A DNA stretch of 64,000 nucleotides. Origin: CCY15215 sp039194995 (GTDB lineage Bacteria; Cyanobacteriota; Cyanobacteriia; Cyanobacteriales; Spirulinaceae). The notes beneath the pieces were generated by a model. That model saw nothing but the letters and a program-made list of their open reading frames with translations. It ran no database searches and had not been told where the DNA came from. The stretch's first letter is position 1. Each line of letters starts with the position of its first letter. Location: assembly GCA_039194995.1 (NCBI GenBank), contig JBCCVR010000004.1, positions 1-64,000 on the forward strand, read 5' to 3'. The position numbers and the translations under genes were made by a program. This document shows, one piece after another, positions 60,332 through 64,000 of the stretch.

Positions 60332-62263
60332 ATGAATTATTCCCCTTTTTCCCCAAAGTCACCCCCCAAACGTTTTAAAAAGGGATCGTTAGCTGGTTTG
60401 TTGATGAGAGAACGCATTATTGAAGTCGGCTTGGCGATCGCGGCCGCAATCCCTGTTTTAATTTCCCTAACTATTCTCGGCATTTTTGTCTATGAGGCGG
60501 CTTTTTTCTTCCGAGAAGTCTCCCTCTGGCAATTTCTCACCGATACGCAATGGACTCCCCTCTTTTCCAGCCAAAAATTTGGTATTTTTGTCTTAGCCAG
60601 TGCGACCCTTTCCATTGCGACGATTGCCATTCTTGTTGCGGTTCCCCTCGGTTTGCTGGCAGCAATTTATCTGGCGGAATATGCTCCTCCGCAAGGGCGG
60701 CGTATCCTCAAACCCGCTTTAGAGAGCTTATCGGGGATTCCAACGATTGTTTACGGCTATTTTGCCCTCTTGCTGGTTACGCCCCTGCTGAAGCAGTTTA
60801 TCCCCAATCTTGGTGGATTTAACGCCCTGAGTGCGGGACTGGTAACGGGAATTTTAATTACGCCCATTGTTTCTTCTATTAGCGAAGACGCGATCGAAAA
60901 CGTGCCGGCGGAACTGCGCGAGGGGGGATATTCTCTCGGTTTTACCAAACGGGAAAATATCCTGCGGGTGATTCTCCCCATTGCCTTCCCCGGTATTGTC
61001 GCAGCCGTTACCCTTGCCGCATCTCGGGCATTGGGAGAAACGATGATTTCCTCGATCGCGGCGGGACAAAATCCACAATTAACCCTCAGTCCCCTCGTCC
61101 CTGTAGAAAGTATAACGGCTTTTCTGATTCAAGTTAGCCTAGGGGACGTTCCGGCGAACTCTTTTCTTTTTCATACTCTATTTACCGTGGGTTTTGTCCT
61201 CTTTCTGCTCACCCTCGGTTTAAACTGGTTGGGACATTGGTTAGTGCGCCGTCACGAAAAAATGATGAAAGGGCTGACTATTCCCTCAGCAGAATTTGAA
61301 AGCGATACGAATAAAACTTCGAGTTTGACGGGGGCGATCGCGACGCTAAATTTTCCCCTCGATACGCCGATTTCCTTTGAGAAAGCCCTAACCCGCCGCC
61401 AGCGTTTCGATCGCATCTTTCTCTCGGTTGCCTTGCTTTCGGCTCTGATCGGAGTTGTAGTCTTGACGATTATCCTAGCGAGTTTGCTCTTTCGCGGCGT
61501 GCCCATATTGGATTGGGGCTTCTTTACCAGTTTTGCCTCCCGTAAGGCGGAAGATGCGGGGATTATCGCCGCATTGACAGGAACGTTATGGTTATTGGTC
61601 TTGACGGCGGCGATCGCTTTTCCTATCGGCGTTGGGGCGGCGATCTATCTCGAAGAATATTTGCCTCGCAATACTCTCAGCTATATCTTAGAAATTCATT
61701 TAGCCAACTTAGCCGCCGTGCCTTCTATTGTTTATGGGTTACTGGGTTTGGCTTTGTTTGCGCGAGTTTTGCAACCCGTAACGGGAGGGCGCAGCTTGCT
61801 TTCAGCAGCGTTAGTTTTAGCCTCGATTGTTCTTCCTCTAACGATTATTACCACGCGTGGAGCATTGCGATCGGTTCCCCAAAATCAGCGTCAAGCTGCT
61901 TTTGGCGTGGGCATGACCCAATGGCAAGCCATTCAACATGTTATTTTACCCTCGGCCCTGCCGCGTATTATTACGGGAATGCTACTGGCCTTATCCCGGG
62001 CGATCGGGGAAACTGCGCCCTTAATCGCCGTCGGTGCAGTGGCTTTTGTTTCCTTTATTCCAGGATTTTCTCTGGCAGACTTGCAGAGTAATTTTACAAC
62101 CCTAACCACGCAGATTTTCTATTGGGTTGCCAGACCGCAGAAAGAATTTCACGATTTAGCGGCTGCCGCAATTCTCGTCTTGGGTGCAATTGTTTTAGTC
62201 ATGAATATTTTTGCTGTTCTATTGCGAGACTTTTATCGCAAACAAAAAAGAATCAGCGAATAA
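60332..62263 (+). CDS. pstCA: Fused phosphate ABC permease PstC-PstA
   Basis: 643 residues. The first half (about 25-310) matches PstC and the second (about 355-640) PstA; each has a binding-protein-dependent permease domain with the EAA loop (GYSLGFTKRENILRVILPIAFPG and AAFGVGMTQWQAIQHVILPSALPR) and six or so membrane helices. A charged linker (about 310-350) joins them. Normally these are two genes. The fused protein should form the membrane channel of the high-affinity phosphate transporter by itself. PstS is not in the window; pstB follows. Confidence 0.93.
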   Translation: MNYSPFSPKSPPKRFKKGSLAGLLMRERIIEVGLAIAAAIPVLISLTILGIFVYEAAFFFREVSLWQFLTDTQWTPLFSSQKFGIFVLASATLSIATIAILVAVPLGLLAAIYLAEYAPPQGRRILKPALESLSGIPTIVYGYFALLLVTPLLKQFIPNLGGFNALSAGLVTGILITPIVSSISEDAIENVPAELREGGYSLGFTKRENILRVILPIAFPGIVAAVTLAASRALGETMISSIAAGQNPQLTLSPLVPVESITAFLIQVSLGDVPANSFLFHTLFTVGFVLFLLTLGLNWLGHWLVRRHEKMMKGLTIPSAEFESDTNKTSSLTGAIATLNFPLDTPISFEKALTRRQRFDRIFLSVALLSALIGVVVLTIILASLLFRGVPILDWGFFTSFASRKAEDAGIIAALTGTLWLLVLTAAIAFPIGVGAAIYLEEYLPRNTLSYILEIHLANLAAVPSIVYGLLGLALFARVLQPVTGGRSLLSAALVLASIVLPLTIITTRGALRSVPQNQRQAAFGVGMTQWQAIQHVILPSALPRIITGMLLALSRAIGETAPLIAVGAVAFVSFIPGFSLADLQSNFTTLTTQIFYWVARPQKEFHDLAAAAILVLGAIVLVMNIFAVLLRDFYRKQKRISE

Positions 62264-62293
62264 CAAACAAGGAGTTACAAACGAGCGATCGCT

Positions 62294-63169
62294 ATGAATA
62301 TCAACAAACAAACCATGCCTAAACCAGACCCATCTCCCACCTATCCCCAACCCAAAGACCAAGAGGGGAATAATCAACAAGCTGAAATCGGCGAAACGAT
62401 TTTGCAAGCCGAAGATATTTCCGTTTCCTATCATGGTACCCTAGCATTACAAAATGTCAATTTAGAAATCTACAAAAATCAAATTACGGGTTTTATCGGG
62501 CCGTCGGGATGTGGAAAAAGTACGTTTTTGAGATGTTTCAATCGTCTTAACGACCTCATTCCCGAAACGCGAACGACAGGAAAAATCCGCTTTTTTGGGC
62601 AAAGTATTCGCCGCATGAATCCGGTAGAAGTGCGCCGCCGCATCGGTATGGTTTTTCAACGTCCCAATCCTTTTCCCAAATCAATTTACGATAATATTGC
62701 CGTCGCTTTACGGGTCAATGGCTATCGCGGCAATCTTGACGATCGCGTCGAAACGGCGTTGCGTCATGTCGGACTCTGGGATGAGGTCAAAAATAAACTC
62801 AAGAAAAATGCCCTCGATCTATCGGGAGGACAACAGCAACGCTTGTGTATTGCCCGCACGATTGCCCTGAACCCGGAAGTGATTCTCATGGACGAACCCA
62901 CCGCAGCTTTAGATCCGATTTCGGCAGGACGAGTGAATGATTTGCTAATGACAATGCGGCAATACTATACGATCGTTCTTATTACCCATAATCTCAAACA
63001 AGCCGCATTAATTACCGATCGCGTTGCCTTTTTCAATATGGAAACGAATGCCGAGGGCGATCGGGTGGGTAAGCTCATCGAATACGCCCCAACTCTCGAT
63101 ATTTTCGTCAATCCCTCTCAACAAACAACGTGGGATTATGTTATTCCGGGATCGCGTTATGCGTCTTAA
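62294..63169 (+). CDS. pstB: Phosphate ABC transporter ATP-binding protein
   Basis: 291 residues. Walker A GPSGCGKST, signature LSGGQQQRLCIA, Walker B VILMDEPTAALDP and the typical N-terminal EDISVSYHGTLALQNVNLEIYKNQITG give a clear PstB. The first 35 residues are a disordered extension before the family start; the ATG at 62324 (MPKPDPS) is an alternative. It powers uptake through PstCA and lies 30 bases after it, in one operon. Confidence 0.94.
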   Translation: MNINKQTMPKPDPSPTYPQPKDQEGNNQQAEIGETILQAEDISVSYHGTLALQNVNLEIYKNQITGFIGPSGCGKSTFLRCFNRLNDLIPETRTTGKIRFFGQSIRRMNPVEVRRRIGMVFQRPNPFPKSIYDNIAVALRVNGYRGNLDDRVETALRHVGLWDEVKNKLKKNALDLSGGQQQRLCIARTIALNPEVILMDEPTAALDPISAGRVNDLLMTMRQYYTIVLITHNLKQAALITDRVAFFNMETNAEGDRVGKLIEYAPTLDIFVNPSQQTTWDYVIPGSRYAS

Positions 63170-63346
63170 GGGGTAACGCTTCGGCTTGCTTCGGCATCGC
63201 TCAGCACAAGTCGCTCAGCGCGAGTGGGTAATCGATCGGACAAGAATTTTTTATTCCCTCTCGGGGAACACATTGATTTTCGTCGATCCCGGCAAACTGT
63301 AAGATTAATTTAAGAATTAAAGCAATTTAAAGAGGAATCTTACAGT
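63170..63346. other. Intergenic region with short GCTTCGGC/GCTCAGC repeats
   Basis: Just after pstB lie near-duplicates GCTTCGGCTTGCTTCGGC and GCTCAGCACAAGTCGCTCAGCGCGAG. This kind of imperfect repeat also resembles the GC-rich repeats at 36.5 kb. The remainder is the leader of the next gene with AGAGGAATC as ribosome binding site. Confidence 0.5.
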
Positions 63347-64000
63347 ATGGCTGTTGCTACCGCAATCCCGGCATTTTGTCAAGGAATTCAGTATTTTAGC
63401 GAAACATTACCGGAGTTTGACAAATACGGAAAAACTCCCGCCATTGGAGAAGGACAGACCGCAATTAATTCCCCGCAAGATCCCGCCGCAGTTTATCAAA
63501 CTCTGTTGTTGGCCGATGCCTTGCGCTATTTAACCCTGCAAATTACCGCCTCAAAAGCCTCGGGACATCCCGGCGGATTTGCCAGTATTGCTGACGGAAT
63601 CGCCGCTTTAGTGATGTTGGGTTACAAAAATATTATCACCGAAGTCGGCCACCACGCTCCCGGATTTTACAGCAATATGTTCATCGATCGCTCTCTCGAA
63701 GCGATGGGCATTGAAACCGTACAACAGATGCGCGATCGCTATCGGGAGACTGACGGTCTTCTCGGTCACTTATCCGGGCAAATTCCCGGTCTCCTCAACC
63801 CCGCAGGACCCTTGGGACAAGGACAGCATTTCGCGATGGCGGGGGCAAAGTTACACCCCGGCACATTATTCCCCGTCACGATTGGAGACGGCGGCTTAGG
63901 TGAACCTTATGTGATGAGCAGTTTCGGTCATTTTAATACGGCTTATCCTAAAGTGACCAATTTCTTGCCGATTTTGGTTTGGAATGGCTATTCCCAAGAA
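63347..64000 (+). CDS. Thiamine-diphosphate enzyme, transketolase-like (3' end outside window)
   Basis: 218 residues seen, continuing past the window. The sequence TLQITASKASGHPGGFASIADGIAALVML and GLLNPAGPLGQGQHFAMAGAKL is the N-terminal ThDP-binding half of the transketolase superfamily, with GDGGLGEPYVMSS at the diphosphate/metal motif and WNGYSQE near the visible end. It matches a cyanobacterial group annotated as transketolase-like. Substrate specificity (transketolase, E1 subunit or other) cannot be decided without the C-terminal half. Confidence 0.8.
   Translation, partial: MAVATAIPAFCQGIQYFSETLPEFDKYGKTPAIGEGQTAINSPQDPAAVYQTLLLADALRYLTLQITASKASGHPGGFASIADGIAALVMLGYKNIITEVGHHAPGFYSNMFIDRSLEAMGIETVQQMRDRYRETDGLLGHLSGQIPGLLNPAGPLGQGQHFAMAGAKLHPGTLFPVTIGDGGLGEPYVMSSFGHFNTAYPKVTNFLPILVWNGYSQE

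Noticed and set aside
61588..62091. 167-codon frame inside pstCA
   Set aside because: Out-of-frame shadow of the PstA half.
1..64000. tRNA, rRNA, CRISPR arrays and complete insertion sequences
   Set aside because: No T-loop/acceptor pattern, regular spaced repeats or transposase frame was found when reading both strands by eye; a tRNAscan or IS search would be needed to exclude them fully.

Overview
The window is a stretch of cyanobacterial chromosome. The octamer GCGATCGC (HIP1) and its GCGATCG derivatives occur throughout, inside and between genes. The gene content is also cyanobacterial: a complete kaiABC clock operon, a group 2 sigma factor, a DHNA-CoA thioesterase for phylloquinone synthesis, cobalamin synthesis (cbiD), XisH/XisI, a TxlA/HCF164-like thioredoxin and several small proteins of cyanobacterial type. 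A filamentous or colonial species is likely but cannot be fixed from the sequence. I saw no tRNA, rRNA, CRISPR array or intact insertion sequence.

Layout. 1-2.5 kb: chemotaxis-type genes (tandem CheW, CheR-TPR). 2.5-16 kb: housekeeping genes (phosphoesterase, MurT-like ligase, purN, AIM24 family, peroxiredoxin Q, cbiD, guaA, SGNH hydrolase, rpsN, group 2 sigma factor). 16-19.5 kb: an ABC ATPase and a fused PabA-PabB. 19.5-24.7 kb: a hemoprotein-rich gene run made of a membrane-anchored double globin, a pentaheme and a hexaheme cytochrome c, a heme lipoprotein (DUF3365 type), a two-heme-b membrane protein with paired HX13H motifs, a thioredoxin, a small phosphatase and a hypothetical protein. 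25-27 kb: an ABC ATPase and a TPR protein.

27.2-30.3 kb (minus strand): a tight five-gene operon in which a pentapeptide-repeat protein is flanked on both sides by a related pair of small uncharacterised genes. 30.3-37.6 kb: FAD oxidase, unknown membrane protein, an HNH nuclease plus SF2 helicase pair (possible defence module), an RmlD-like reductase and a membrane-anchored GTPase. 37.8-43.7 kb: polA, a DUF3153 lipoprotein, a Uma2 nuclease, a Cys-rich small protein and xisHI, followed by a decayed ABC transporter fragment.

44.5-64 kb: dnaK and hsp20, a Tat-exported molybdoenzyme, kaiCBA, a CBS-histidine kinase with degenerate receiver domains, a full-length homolog of the eukaryotic major vault protein, a zinc alcohol dehydrogenase, a fused PstC-PstA phosphate permease with PstB under a likely Pho box, and the start of a thiamine-diphosphate enzyme.

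The most notable items are the major vault protein (56.5-59.1 kb), the hemoprotein cluster (19.6-24 kb) and the duplicated-module pentapeptide operon (27.2-30.3 kb). Functions given for these clusters are inferences from domains and gene order.
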